64,000 nucleotides of DNA from Sphingobium sp. BYY-5 (GCF_022758885.1 NZ_JALEBH010000001.1:186001-250000), one strand, 5' to 3'. Shown: positions 52,584 through 61,670, numbered from the stretch's first letter. Numbers and translations are program-made. Notes: generated from the letters alone by a model not told the origin.

Positions 52584-53621
52584 TCAAAAATCCGCGGCCA
52601 GGGTGACGGCGAGGCCGGAAGAGGGAGCCGCTTTCCCCGCAATCCGTTCCCGCCATTCGATGGAGAGGCGGGCGGCCGTGCTGGGCAGGGGGAGGCGGAG
52701 CTGGATTTCGGGGCCGATGTCGATCCGCTCGATCCCCGTTTGCGCGCCGCCGGAAATGGCCGCCCCGACCCGGAGGGGTGTATGGGCGATGGGGGACAGG
52801 AGCGAGAGCTTGCCGTCGATAAAGGCATCGCGACGGCGGAAGCCGACCAGACCGACCTGCGCATAGGCTTCGGCATCGATGCCTGGTGCGATCCGGGTAG
52901 GGCCGAAGCCACCCGCCGCCAGCACGGCCATCGCGTTGCGGGCGCCATCGGCCAGTTTGATGCGGCGTTCCATCGCAAAGCTGACGGGAAGGGCGGGGAA
53001 TGGCTGGATGGCGACACCGATGGCGGCTTCGGGTGCTGTCGGGCGTTCGAGTGCGCTGGTGAGGCGGGCATAGGCGGCGGGGTGTCGGCGCGATCCTGGA
53101 GCCAGCGCATAGTCGATGCGAAGCCCCGCCTGCGATCCGCCGAGCCGCCCCGCTGTTGCGATGTCGGCGCGGCTGGCGTCGCCGGGCCGCCAGAGCGCCC
53201 AGGCGCTTCCGCGCCAACGACGGGGGTTGGGCTGTGCTGGAAGCCATACGGACAGCGGGCGGGGAATTGCGGACGGAATGCTGTTCATAGTGTCGATAGC
53301 ATGATGCTGGCTGGCATAGACGCGCGGCGCGCCTCGATGGGTGGACGGAGATGCGAGGAGCACCGGTAGGGGCAGCCGGGTAGGGAGAGAATGCGATGTC
53401 AGAGCCATCCGCCGCGCGCCGTGAGGAAAAAGCGTAGGGCTGGCCCCGATTTTGGGGGCTGAGGGAGGCGCAGCAGCGGAAACGCCGACGGGGCGGGGCG
53501 AAGCGATAGCAGACAGCGGTGCGTCGGATATGCTTGGCTGGGCGGCAAGGCGGATCGCGACCCAGCCGATCATCAGCAGCGCGAAGAAGCGCAGAGGCCG
53601 GCCGCTACGGGTCGCCGTCAT
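52584..53621 (-). CDS. Putative outer-membrane barrel protein, partner of the NfrB-like gene
   Basis: 345 residues from ATG 53621, overlapping the glycosyltransferase stop (ATGA). A signal segment (FFALLMIGWVAIRLAA) leads to a Pro/Ala-rich stretch, then from about residue 140 a pattern of alternating hydrophobic strands: AGLRIDYALAPGSRRHPAAY, GVAIQPFPALPVSFAMERRI, VGLVGFRRRDAFIDGKLSL, ending AVTLAADF with an aromatic last residue. This resembles the C-terminal barrel of NfrA (phage N4 adsorption protein A) but lacks its long TPR part. Assignment is moderate; the operon partner is the main support. Confidence 0.55.
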   Translation of the reverse strand: MTATRSGRPLRFFALLMIGWVAIRLAAQPSISDAPLSAIASPRPVGVSAAAPPSAPKIGASPTLFPHGARRMALTSHSLPTRLPLPVLLASPSTHRGAPRVYASQHHAIDTMNSIPSAIPRPLSVWLPAQPNPRRWRGSAWALWRPGDASRADIATAGRLGGSQAGLRIDYALAPGSRRHPAAYARLTSALERPTAPEAAIGVAIQPFPALPVSFAMERRIKLADGARNAMAVLAAGGFGPTRIAPGIDAEAYAQVGLVGFRRRDAFIDGKLSLLSPIAHTPLRVGAAISGGAQTGIERIDIGPEIQLRLPLPSTAARLSIEWRERIAGKAAPSSGLAVTLAADF

Positions 53622-55006
53622 GGATCTGTCCGCAGGTCCGGGAAATGATGATGTGTCTTGTCCCATGTCAACGGCTTGCCGAGGAGCGAGCGGACATAGA
53701 GAAAGACGGCGCGACGGGCAGCCAGAATGGCGACAAGGTTGGCGACCACCGTACGCGGAATGGCGCCCAGCCCGTAACGCCAGCCATAGGCGTGCGTCAC
53801 GAAGAGTACGCGCATGACCCCGCGCCAGATCATTAGGCCGAGATTGAACCAGAGGAGACTGGTGAGGAAGGGAGGCAGGGGCTGTGTCGGGCGTGGATAG
53901 ACCTGATCGATCGCCCAAAGCGCCACCCAGAGCAACAGGGTCAGATAGGCGGCAAACAGCACCAGCGCGGTGAGCGCGGAACGCCGGTCGCGCAGGCGCA
54001 TCCACCATTCGGCCACGCCGCCCTGCCATCCCATGCGATCCCATCCGGCGAGCGAGATGCCGACTATCCAGCGTGCCTTCTGCCTGACCGCTGCCTGGAT
54101 GCTGTCGGGGAAATATTCGCGCGTCGCGACCAATTCTCCGGCGGCGTCGCGCATCCGGACGAAGACGCCGCGCCCGCCCATGGCGCGGATGCGCAGGCCT
54201 GCTTCATAATCCTCCGTCAGGCAGGACGGGTCGAACGGGCCATAGGCGGGATCGTGCGCCAGAGCCGCCAGCGCGTTCCGTTCGAAGGCGCAGGCGACCC
54301 CGGCTGACGGAACCGAAGCGCCCAGCGCCTCCCGGACAATCAGGAGCCGGCCATGGCTCTCTGCAAATTCATCGCCATAATGATTGGCGATGGCACGGGC
54401 GAACCAGCCGCCACGGCCGGGCAGGGGCAGCACGGGTAGTTGCACCAGGTCGAAACGGTCGATCATGAAGTCGAACAGGCGGATCTCGTCGGCATGGACG
54501 ACATCCTCCGCATCGTGGAGTATGATCGCCTTGTAGCGGAAACCGCCAGCCTCCTCTTCGGCCAACATCGCGCGCCAGAGCAGGTTGAGGCAATCGGCCT
54601 TGGTCGTGGGGCCTTCACGGTTGTTGACGGCCAGCGTCAGGCGGGGGTCGCTTTCCGCGCATGTCGCAACGGCGTTGATCGTTGCCGGGTCGTTCGGGTA
54701 GGTGCCGACAAAGATGCGATAATGCGCTGCGCCCCAGCGGCTGAGCGCATTGTGCAGCATCGGCCCGATCACCGTCGCTTCCTGCCAGGCCGGTACGAAG
54801 ATGGCGATCTTGCCGGGGTTGCAGGAAACGGGCAGGCTTGCGGTCGTCATCCGAGGATGGCGCGCATAGATGGTGAGGTCGCGCCAGGCTTTGCGGAAAA
54901 GAAACAGGAGATCGACAAGGACATCGTCAATGCCACCAAGGGCGAAGCCGACGGCTGCAAACAGCAGCAGTTCGTGATGCAGCGCGGCGAGTGCCGCAAC
55001 CAGCAT
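53618..55006 (-). CDS. NfrB-like family 2 glycosyltransferase, short form
   Basis: 462 residues from ATG 55006, with TTGGGGG ahead; the longer frame would run through the divergent nhaA start. A family 2 glycosyltransferase core: IAIFVPAWQEATVIGPML, DAEDVVHADEIRLFDF (DxD region), ACAFERNAL, TEDYEAGLRIRAMG and QKARWIVGIS (QxxRW), plus membrane helices at both ends. This matches the catalytic half of NfrB, an inner-membrane glycosyltransferase of the phage N4 receptor system. The C-terminal MshEN/c-di-GMP domain of full-length NfrB is absent. Probably makes or exports a surface glycan with the next gene. Confidence 0.82.
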   Translation of the reverse strand: MLVAALAALHHELLLFAAVGFALGGIDDVLVDLLFLFRKAWRDLTIYARHPRMTTASLPVSCNPGKIAIFVPAWQEATVIGPMLHNALSRWGAAHYRIFVGTYPNDPATINAVATCAESDPRLTLAVNNREGPTTKADCLNLLWRAMLAEEEAGGFRYKAIILHDAEDVVHADEIRLFDFMIDRFDLVQLPVLPLPGRGGWFARAIANHYGDEFAESHGRLLIVREALGASVPSAGVACAFERNALAALAHDPAYGPFDPSCLTEDYEAGLRIRAMGGRGVFVRMRDAAGELVATREYFPDSIQAAVRQKARWIVGISLAGWDRMGWQGGVAEWWMRLRDRRSALTALVLFAAYLTLLLWVALWAIDQVYPRPTQPLPPFLTSLLWFNLGLMIWRGVMRVLFVTHAYGWRYGLGAIPRTVVANLVAILAARRAVFLYVRSLLGKPLTWDKTHHHFPDLRTDP

Positions 55007-55115
55007 GTCCCCCAAAGGCTTGACCCCCGTGCCCGATCGCGAGAGAGGATGCCATCGGCCTCTGCCGCTTCCAAGCCCCTTGGCGTCCTTATGCACCAGA
55101 AGGGACCTATTTCGG

Positions 55116-56330
55116 ATGAAGCATCGACCATCTTCTGCACTGCGGGATTTTCTGACTGGCGAGGCGGGCGGCGCGATGCTGCTGATCCTGGCCGCCGGCC
55201 TGGCGATGTTGTTCGCCAATCTGCCCGGCATGGCGGGCCATTTCTATCATGACCTGATCCATATGGAATTGGGGCCGACCCTGTCGCCCAAATTGGGTCC
55301 GATGACCGTCCATCTGTGGATAAATGACGGCCTGATGGCGGTCTTCTTCCTGGTCGTCGGGCTTGAGATCAAGCGCGAGTTCCTCGATGGCGGCCTGTCC
55401 ACCTGGGACCGGAGACGTCTGCCTATCCTGGCTGCCGGGGCGGGGATGGTGGTTCCGGCGATCGTCTATCTGGCGGTTACGATGGCGCAGCCCGGCCTGT
55501 CCAGCGGATGGGCCATCCCCGCTGCGACCGACATCGCGTTTGCGATCGGCGTGCTGGCGCTGCTCGGCGATCGTGCGCCTGCCTCCCTCAAACTGTTCCT
55601 GACGGCGGTCGCGATCGTCGATGATATGGGGGCGGTGGCGATCATCGCCCTGTTCTACACCCATGGCCTGGACCTGGTCGCGCTTGCGGGCGCGGCTGGT
55701 GTGCTGGCGGTTATGTATGGTCTCAACCGCGCAGGCGTCCGGATGCTGGCCCCTTATCTGATCGGCTTTGTGCTGCTCTGGTATCTGACGTTGCTGTCGG
55801 GCGTCCATGCGACGGTGGCCGGGGTGCTCGCCGCCATGACGATGCCGATCCGCTGCACGCCCGGCGCGCCCGACGCGGAGGATAGTCCGCTGCACCGGCT
55901 GGAACATGCGGTGCATCCCTGGAGCGCCTATGCCATCATCCCGCTGTTCGGCTTCGTCAATGGCGGAATGACGCTCAACGGGGCCATGTTCGCGGCGCTG
56001 ATCGCGCCCCTGCCGCTGGGCGTGGCGCTTGGGCTGTTTGTCGGAAAGCAATTGGGCATATTCGGGGCGATCTGGGCAGCGGTGCGGCTTGGTATCGCCG
56101 AACGGCCGGCCGGCGCCAGTTGGGGGCAGGTCTATGGCATGGCCATGTTGTGCGGCATTGGCTTTACCATGAGCCTTTTCATCGGCGCTCTGGCTTTCCC
56201 CGGCCAACCCTTGCTGGTGGAGGAGGCGAAAGGGGGCGTATTGATGGGATCCCTGCTTTCGGCCCTGATCGGCTATGCGGTCCTGCGCCTGGTCGCCCGC
56301 CGGCCGCACCATGCCGAACATCCGGCGTAA
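55116..56330 (+). CDS. nhaA: Na+/H+ antiporter NhaA
   Basis: 404 residues from ATG 55116 (MKHRPSSALRDFL), a normal length; a longer frame from 55005 is rejected. NhaA signatures: MTVHLWINDGLMAVFFLVVG, IPAATDIAFAIGVLALLG with the ion-binding Asp region TDIAFA, AIVDDMGAVAIIALFYT, and GIGFTMSLFIGALAF. It exports Na+ in exchange for protons. Divergent from the NfrB-like gene by 109 bases. Confidence 0.95.
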   Translation: MKHRPSSALRDFLTGEAGGAMLLILAAGLAMLFANLPGMAGHFYHDLIHMELGPTLSPKLGPMTVHLWINDGLMAVFFLVVGLEIKREFLDGGLSTWDRRRLPILAAGAGMVVPAIVYLAVTMAQPGLSSGWAIPAATDIAFAIGVLALLGDRAPASLKLFLTAVAIVDDMGAVAIIALFYTHGLDLVALAGAAGVLAVMYGLNRAGVRMLAPYLIGFVLLWYLTLLSGVHATVAGVLAAMTMPIRCTPGAPDAEDSPLHRLEHAVHPWSAYAIIPLFGFVNGGMTLNGAMFAALIAPLPLGVALGLFVGKQLGIFGAIWAAVRLGIAERPAGASWGQVYGMAMLCGIGFTMSLFIGALAFPGQPLLVEEAKGGVLMGSLLSALIGYAVLRLVARRPHHAEHPA

Positions 56331-56440
56331 TAGGCTATTCGCGCAGCCGTGCGATTATGTTAAGTTCAACTCGCCGCTATGCGTGCGACTCGCATAGCCG
56401 GTTCATCGACCAATCTCACGGCAATAAGCGAGGAGGCGAG

Positions 56441-56620
56441 ATGAGCATGGAGATGGATGTCAACTACCTGCTGCATCGCCAGCAAATGTCATTGATCCGC
56501 GCGCAGGCCAGCCCTTCGCGGGAGGGGCGCGTGGCTTATGAGAGTCTGGCGCGCAGCTATACCGATCGGATCGACGCTTACCGCAGGGAAAATGAACGGC
56601 TGATCGTGCCCGCCCATTGA
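56441..56620 (+). CDS. Small conserved-looking hypothetical protein, 59 residues
   Basis: ATG 56441 is preceded by AGGAGG at ideal distance. The product MSMEMDVNYLLHRQQMSLIR continues with a helix-forming, Arg-rich stretch (ESLARSYTDRIDAYRREN). The shape is typical of small alphaproteobacterial helical proteins of unknown function. A palindrome, GCTATGCGTGCGACTCGCAT, lies at about 56377-56397 in its leader. Confidence 0.7.
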   Translation: MSMEMDVNYLLHRQQMSLIRAQASPSREGRVAYESLARSYTDRIDAYRRENERLIVPAH

Positions 56621-56648
56621 GGGGTGTGGCGTTGATGGACGGGGATGG

Positions 56649-57047
56649 TCAGCGTCGCTGGAGCAGACGTTCGATCGCATGGTGATGGGCTTCGTCGTCG
56701 CCGCATTCCTGTTCGAGAACATGTTTGATGCGTTCCAGTTCGGCTTCGGTCAGATGTTCGATGCCGATAAAATCGTTGCGTGCATTTTCCACGGCCCGGA
56801 TCAGTTCGTCCAGCTTGGCCTGGATGGCTGATCCGTCGCGGTTCTGCGCATTCTGGATCAGGAACACCATCAGGAAGGTGACGATGGTCGTGCCCGTGTT
56901 GATGATGAGCTGCCATGTATCCGAATAGTGGAACAGCGGCCCGGTGAGGAGCCACAGCAGGACGACCGCGACGGCGAGGATGAAGGCGGCCGGTTGACCG
57001 GTCCAACTGGCGATCCGGTGAGAGAATGTCGCGAAAAACCTGCCCAT
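56649..57047 (-). CDS. Low-affinity iron permease family protein
   Basis: 132 residues. Two helices (AAFILAVAVVLLWLLTGPLF; WQLIINTGTTIVTFLMVFLI) followed by NAQNRDGSAIQAKLDELIRA, the signature of the Iron_permease (Fet4-like, PF04120) family, and an acidic/His-rich C-terminus (ECGDDEAHHHAIERLL). Bacterial members are small and their transport activity is not well established. It is convergent with the small protein upstream. Confidence 0.85.
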   Translation of the reverse strand: MGRFFATFSHRIASWTGQPAAFILAVAVVLLWLLTGPLFHYSDTWQLIINTGTTIVTFLMVFLIQNAQNRDGSAIQAKLDELIRAVENARNDFIGIEHLTEAELERIKHVLEQECGDDEAHHHAIERLLQRR

Positions 57048-57114
57048 TGTCGGCTCCCTATCGGCGCATCCGCATTTAGGTTGTGTTCAGGCATGTTTTG
57101 GCATGAATGATGGC

Positions 57115-57441
57115 ATGACCACCATTTCTTTTCGTGCCGCCGTCGGCCTGCTTTCCCTGTCGATGCTTCTGGCGTCCTGCTCCGGCCTGTCGCCCGAATC
57201 GCGGCTGCGGGCGAAACTGCTGGAGGCTGGACTTTCGCCGCATATGGCGGGGTGTATGGCGGAACGGATGGCCAGCCGCCTGAGTATCGACCAGTTGCGC
57301 AAGCTGCAGTCGATCGCGTCGCTCCGCAAGTCTCACAGCGAGAAGCTGAGCAAGGATGAATGGCTCTACAAGCTGCGTGCGCTGGACGATCCGGAGATAT
57401 CTCGGGTGACGAGCAAAGCGGTTCTGAAGTGCAGCTTGTGA
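57115..57441 (+). CDS. Small putative lipoprotein
   Basis: 108 residues from ATG 57115, giving the standard lipoprotein leader with lipobox LLAS-C at Cys22; an ATG four codons earlier is also possible and neither has a strong ribosome site. The mature part has GLSPHMAGCMAERMASRLSI and a C-terminal KAVLKCSL, so two further Cys may pair. No known domain. Confidence 0.7.
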   Translation: MTTISFRAAVGLLSLSMLLASCSGLSPESRLRAKLLEAGLSPHMAGCMAERMASRLSIDQLRKLQSIASLRKSHSEKLSKDEWLYKLRALDDPEISRVTSKAVLKCSL

Positions 57442-57481
57442 TCCCGATTTCACAATAATCCGGGGCCGTTGCCCGCAACGG

Positions 57482-57512
57482 TTTTGCAATTTTGCAAAGT
57501 GATTTTGCAAAA
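57482..57512. promoter_or_regulatory. Triple TTTGCAA array upstream of sucC
   Basis: TTTGCAAT (57483-57490), TTTGCAAA (57491-57498) and TTTGCAAA (57504-57511) lie 76-105 bases ahead of sucC. Paired TTTGCAAA boxes are the operator type described for short-chain acyl-CoA regulators of the PccR/ScfR/RamB group; the spacing here is 5 rather than 4 bases. Confidence 0.5.
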
Positions 57513-57586
57513 TCTGCTGGCGCCGTCATTTCACCTGTGCTTAGCCGCTGGACATCAGGTTCAACGCAAAAGGACGGGCCAGCCCC

Positions 57587-58786
57587 ATGAACATCCACGA
57601 ATATCAGGCCAAGGAATTGCTGGCGAAATATGGCGCGCCGATCGCCGCTGGTTACGCCGCTTTCTCGGTCGAGGAAGCCGTCGAGGCCGCCAAGAAGCTG
57701 CCTGGGCCGCTTTATGTCGTGAAGTCGCAGATCCACGCCGGTGGCCGCGGCAAGGGCAAGTTCAAGGAATTGGGCCCCGAAGCGAAGGGCGGCGTCCGCC
57801 TGGCCTTCAACCTGGACGAGGTGAAGGCGCATTCGGCCGACATGCTGGGCAACACGCTAGTCACGATCCAGACCGGCGATGCGGGCAAGCAGGTCAACCG
57901 CCTCTACATCACCGACGGCGCCGACATTGCCAAGGAATTCTACCTGGCCCTGCTGGTCGACCGCGCCAGCAGCCGGATTGCCTTCGTCGTGTCGACCGAA
58001 GGCGGCATGGACATTGAAGAGGTCGCCCACTCGACCCCGGAAAAGATTCACAGCTTCTCGGTCGATCCCGCCGCCGGTTTCCAGCCGCACCATGGCCGTT
58101 CGATCGCTGCCGCGCTGGGCCTGACCGGCGATCTCGCCAAGCAGGCTTCGAAGGTTGCTTCATCGCTCTATGCCGCGTTCCTCGACACCGACGCCGAGCA
58201 GATCGAAGTCAATCCGCTGGCGCTGACCGAGCAGGGCAATCTGCTGGTGCTCGACGCCAAGGTCGGCTTCGACGGCAACGCCATGTTCCGTCACAAGGAC
58301 ATCGCTGCGTTGCGCGACCTGACCGAGGAAGACCCGGCGGAAGTCGAAGCTAGCGAATATGACCTGGCCTACATCAAGCTGGACGGCAATATTGGCTGCA
58401 TGGTGAACGGCGCGGGCCTGGCCATGGCGACGATGGACATCATCAAGCTGAACGGCGAATTCCCCGCCAACTTCCTGGACGTCGGTGGCGGCGCTTCCAA
58501 GGAGAAGGTGACGGCAGCCTTCAAGATCATCCTGAAGGACCCGGCGGTGAAGGGCATTCTGGTCAACATCTTCGGTGGCATCATGAAGTGCGACATCATT
58601 GCCGAGGGCATCGTCGCCGCCGCCAAGGACGTGAACCTGTCGGTTCCGCTGGTGGTTCGCCTGGAAGGCACCAATGTCCAGCAGGGCAAGGATATTCTCG
58701 CGGCTTCGGGCCTGGCGATCGTCCCGGCGGACGACCTGGGCGATGCGGCCAAGAAGATCGTGGCGGAAGTGAGGAAAGCAGCCTGA
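57587..58786 (+). CDS. sucC: Succinyl-CoA synthetase, ADP-forming, beta subunit
   Basis: 399 residues, normal length: [36 protein letters not shown] (ATP-grasp), [66 protein letters not shown]. It conserves succinyl-CoA energy as ATP in the TCA cycle. The alpha subunit sucD normally follows but here etfB comes next, 96 bases on, so sucD must lie elsewhere. AAAGGAC precedes the ATG. Confidence 0.97.
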   Translation: MNIHEYQAKELLAKYGAPIAAGYAAFSVEEAVEAAKKLPGPLYVVKSQIHAGGRGKGKFKELGPEAKGGVRLAFNLDEVKAHSADMLGNTLVTIQTGDAGKQVNRLYITDGADIAKEFYLALLVDRASSRIAFVVSTEGGMDIEEVAHSTPEKIHSFSVDPAAGFQPHHGRSIAAALGLTGDLAKQASKVASSLYAAFLDTDAEQIEVNPLALTEQGNLLVLDAKVGFDGNAMFRHKDIAALRDLTEEDPAEVEASEYDLAYIKLDGNIGCMVNGAGLAMATMDIIKLNGEFPANFLDVGGGASKEKVTAAFKIILKDPAVKGILVNIFGGIMKCDIIAEGIVAAAKDVNLSVPLVVRLEGTNVQQGKDILAASGLAIVPADDLGDAAKKIVAEVRKAA

Positions 58787-58882
58787 TCGGCTCTTTCGCC
58801 TGAACCAGACACCAAAGGGTGCGGGTGGTCCGGAAACGGGCTGCCCGCGCCCGTGCTGGCGTTGATAAGGAGGATGTTGAAG

Positions 58883-59644
58883 ATGAAGATCCTTGTGCCC
58901 GTGAAGCGGGTTATAGATTATAATGTGAAACCGCGTGTGAAGGCGGACGGGACGGGCGTCGAGCTGGCGAACGTGAAGATGAGCATGAACCCGTTTGACG
59001 AGATTGCGGTCGAAGAAGCCATTCGCTTGAAGGAAAAAGGCGTGGCGACCGAGGTGATCGCGGTGTCGATCGGCGTGGCGAAGGCGCAGGAAACGTTGCG
59101 CACGGCGCTGGCGATGGGCGCGGACCGGGCGATCCTGATCCAGACGCCGGATGATGTTGGCGCTGACGTGGAGCCGCTGGGCGTCGCCAAGCTGCTGGCC
59201 AAGGTGCAGGAAGAGGAGGGCGCTGGCCTCATCATCCTGGGCAAGCAGGCGATCGACGACGACAGCAACCAGACCGGCCAGATGCTTGCCGCGCTGTTGA
59301 ACCTGCCGCAAGGCACCTTCGCCTCCAAGGTCGAGGTTGAGGGCGACAAGGTCAGCGTGACCCGCGAAGTCGATGGCGGGCTGGAGACGGTGAAGCTCAA
59401 CATCCCGGCGATCGTGACCACCGACCTGCGCCTCAACGAGCCGCGTTATGCGTCGCTGCCCAACATCATGAAGGCGAAGGCCAAGCCGCTGGCGACCAAG
59501 ACGCCCGCCGATTACGGCGTCGATATCGCGCCGCGTCTGGAGACGCTCAAGGTTTCCGAACCGCCCAAGCGATCGGCCGGCGTCAAGGTCGCCGATGTCG
59601 ATGAACTGGTGGCGAAGCTCAAGGCTCTGGGCGTCGCTGGGTAA
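58883..59644 (+). CDS. etfB: Electron transfer flavoprotein beta subunit
   Basis: 253 residues from ATG 58883 ([19 protein letters not shown]). An ATG at 58874 is too close to AAGGAGG (58867-58873), so the second is preferred. Motifs [40 protein letters not shown] (AMP site) and the recognition loop region [18 protein letters not shown] are standard. With EtfA it carries electrons from acyl-CoA and other dehydrogenases to ETF:quinone oxidoreductase. Confidence 0.96.
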   Translation: MKILVPVKRVIDYNVKPRVKADGTGVELANVKMSMNPFDEIAVEEAIRLKEKGVATEVIAVSIGVAKAQETLRTALAMGADRAILIQTPDDVGADVEPLGVAKLLAKVQEEEGAGLIILGKQAIDDDSNQTGQMLAALLNLPQGTFASKVEVEGDKVSVTREVDGGLETVKLNIPAIVTTDLRLNEPRYASLPNIMKAKAKPLATKTPADYGVDIAPRLETLKVSEPPKRSAGVKVADVDELVAKLKALGVAG

Positions 59645-59653
59645 GTTTTATTT

Positions 59654-59730
59654 CCGTTCGCCCTGAGCTTGTCGAAGGGCTGTTCTTCTTTTGAGGAAGT
59701 GCAGGGCTTCGACAGGCTCAGCCCGAACGG
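59654..59730. repeat. Type B hairpin repeat between etfB and etfA
   Basis: Left arm CCGTTCGCCCTGAGCTTGTC(GAAGGGC) 59654-59680 and right arm 59704-59730 pair with one or two mismatches around a 23-base spacer. Same arms as the repeat between ureA and ureB. Confidence 0.8.
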
Positions 59731-59749
59731 TGGTAGAGGATTTAAGACA

Positions 59750-60679
59750 ATGAAGACTCTGGTATGGGTTGAACATGAGGGCGGCGCGGTCAAGGATGCG
59801 ACCCTTTCCGCCGTCACCGCCGCTGCGAAGCTGGGCGAAGTGCATCTGCTGGTCGCCGGGCAGGGCGTCGACGGGGTCGCTGCCCAGGCCGCCAAGATCG
59901 CCGGTGTGGGCAAGGTCCATGTCGCTGATGACGCTGCTTTCGGTCATGCGCTGGCGGAGAATATCGCGCCGCTGGTGGTCGAACTGATGAGCCATCATGA
60001 CGCCTTCGTCGTGCCGGCCACCAGCAACGGCAAGAATATCGCACCGCGGGTCGCGGCCCTGCTGGACGTCGCGCAGTTGAGTGACATCCTGTCGGTGGAG
60101 AGCGAGGATACGTTCACGCGCCCCATCTATGCCGGCAACGCGATTGCGACCGTCCGGTCGAAGGACACCAAGAAGGTCATCACGGTGCGCGGCACCGCCT
60201 TCGAGAAGGCGGCGGCCGAAGGCGGTTCGGCTGTGGTGGAAGCCGTGGCTTCGACCGGGGATAAGGGCATCTCCTCCTTCGTTGGCGCCGAGATCGCCAA
60301 GCTGGAGCGTCCCGAACTCACCTCCGCCAAGGTCATCGTGTCGGGCGGCCGGGCGCTCAAGGACGGCGAGACGTTCGAGGCGACCATCTTCCCGCTGGCC
60401 GACAAGCTGGGCGCTGCGGTTGGTGCGTCGCGCGCGGCGGTCGATGCGGGCTATGTGCCCAACGACTATCAGGTCGGCCAGACCGGCAAGATCGTTGCGC
60501 CCGAAGTCTATATCGCCATCGGCATTTCCGGCGCGATCCAGCATCTGGCCGGCATGAAGGACAGCAAGACCATCATCGCCATCAACAAGGACGAGGATGC
60601 GCCGATCTTCCAGGTCGCCGACATCGGCCTGGTCGGAGACCTCTTCAAGATCGTCCCGGAGCTTACCGAAAAATTGTAA
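59750..60679 (+). CDS. etfA: Electron transfer flavoprotein alpha subunit
   Basis: 309 residues from ATG 59750 ([20 protein letters not shown]), with GAGGA ahead; a longer frame starts within the repeat and is rejected. The FAD domain is clear: [76 protein letters not shown]. Partner of EtfB; the pair is split only by the hairpin repeat. Confidence 0.96.
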   Translation: MKTLVWVEHEGGAVKDATLSAVTAAAKLGEVHLLVAGQGVDGVAAQAAKIAGVGKVHVADDAAFGHALAENIAPLVVELMSHHDAFVVPATSNGKNIAPRVAALLDVAQLSDILSVESEDTFTRPIYAGNAIATVRSKDTKKVITVRGTAFEKAAAEGGSAVVEAVASTGDKGISSFVGAEIAKLERPELTSAKVIVSGGRALKDGETFEATIFPLADKLGAAVGASRAAVDAGYVPNDYQVGQTGKIVAPEVYIAIGISGAIQHLAGMKDSKTIIAINKDEDAPIFQVADIGLVGDLFKIVPELTEKL

Positions 60680-60700
60680 GCCAGCGGTATGGAATAGGAA

Positions 60701-60732
60701 AGGGCGCGGGGTGAAAATCCCGCGCCCTTTTT
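60701..60732 (+). terminator. Rho-independent terminator after etfA
   Basis: AGGGCGCGGG (60701-60710) pairs with CCCGCGCCCT (60719-60728) around GTGAAAAT, followed by TTTT. Textbook form, 21 bases past the etfA stop. Confidence 0.9.
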
Positions 60733-60777
60733 CATTTTCCGAGCCGCCAGATGTATCCATCTGACTTGAAAATGCTT

Positions 60778-61173
60778 TTATTCGCAGTGGACGTCGTTCT
60801 TGTCGATCGCCCGGCCGGCCAGCGCGCCGCCGGCGCCGCCTAGGATGGTGCCCAGCGTTTTCGAACCGCCCGGTGCAATGACATTGCCCAGCACACCGCC
60901 CGCTATGGCGCCGACGATGGTGCCGGTGGTGCCGTCGTCGCGCTTGCAATAATAGCGGCCGTCGCGGTCGCGGTAGATCTGGTCATTGTCGCCCAGTTGG
61001 CGGCGCGGGTGATAATTCTGGTCCCGGTCGCGGTCGCGCCGATATCGCCGCGACTGGCCGTCATAATTGTTGCCGGGACGGTCATAGCCATAACCACCCC
61101 CATAATTGTCGGAAGCACAGGCGCCCAGCGGTAGCATGGCGACAAGAGCGATGGCGAGGATCGGTTTGCGCAC
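60778..61173 (-). CDS. Glycine-zipper 2TM-domain lipoprotein
   Basis: 131 residues from a GTG at 61173, preceded by AAGGAGAG; no ATG gives a sensible leader. Lipobox LGA-C (LVAMLPLGACASD). A Tyr/Arg/Asp-rich middle (RYRRDRDRDQNYHPRRQLGD) precedes a glycine-zipper hairpin (TGTIVGAIAGGVLGNVIAPG, then LGTILGGAGGALAGRAID), as in SlyB/17-kDa antigen-like outer-membrane proteins. Confidence 0.82.
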   Translation of the reverse strand: MRKPILAIALVAMLPLGACASDNYGGGYGYDRPGNNYDGQSRRYRRDRDRDQNYHPRRQLGDNDQIYRDRDGRYYCKRDDGTTGTIVGAIAGGVLGNVIAPGGSKTLGTILGGAGGALAGRAIDKNDVHCE

Positions 61174-61320
61174 AGGGACTCTCCTTCTTTCCCTCAACAT
61201 TATCAGCGGGCCAACCCCGCAACGGCGGAATAGTTGCGTCTGGGTAACAATTTTATGTGACCAGCAGGCGCGTTGAAGGATGTCATACTAGGATGGATCG
61301 ATGGGAACCCATAGCGACCT

Positions 61321-61344
61321 GTTCCCCGGCCTTCGCCGGGGAAC
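61321..61344. repeat. Type D single hairpin
   Basis: GTTCCCCGGC (61321-61330) pairs with GCCGGGGAAC (61335-61344) around CTTC. It lies 43 bases past the stop of the small protein read from the right and may serve as its terminator. Related to 15248-15317 and 63613-63636. Confidence 0.65.
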
Positions 61345-61386
61345 AACCAGCCGATTTTGCTGAGTCATTCTCTCTGCAACTTGGTA

Positions 61387-61560
61387 TTAATTGAGGGGGC
61401 GGGTCGGGTGGCTGGGGTTTTCGACCTGATCCTCCAGCCTTTCCTTGGCCTGGTTGTAGCGGGTGACGAGATCATTCTTGAACTCGGTCAGCTTGCCTTG
61501 GTCGTAGAGTTTCTTGCCGACATAGCCGGCGATGGCGCCGAAGATCAGGGTGCGGATCAT
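61387..61560 (-). CDS. Small hypothetical protein, 57 residues
   Basis: ATG 61560 follows AAGGAGCATGTC. The product begins MIRTLIFGAIAGYVGKKLYD, a short hydrophobic helix, followed by a charged helix (LTEFKNDLVTRYNQAKERLE) and ends HPTRPLN before TAA at 61387. It looks like a small membrane-tethered helical protein of the kind often induced by stress. A near-consensus EcfG-type promoter lies 31-55 bases upstream. Confidence 0.75.
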   Translation of the reverse strand: MIRTLIFGAIAGYVGKKLYDQGKLTEFKNDLVTRYNQAKERLEDQVENPSHPTRPLN

Positions 61561-61590
61561 GACATGCTCCTTGTTGCAGGTTGGAGCGAT

Positions 61591-61615
61591 AACCGGCGGC
61601 GCGGCGGCGGGTTCC
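61591..61615 (-). promoter_or_regulatory. Possible EcfG-type stress promoter
   Basis: On the minus strand, GGAAC (61615-61611) and GGTT (61594-61591) are 16 bases apart. The alphaproteobacterial general-stress sigma factor consensus is GGAAC-N16/17-CGTT, so one base differs. It drives toward the 57-residue gene. Confidence 0.4.
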
Positions 61616-61670
61616 GCAGAGGGGCAGGAACGGCGCGACGGAGCGACGTGGGCGTGCGGCGGCCTATGCC

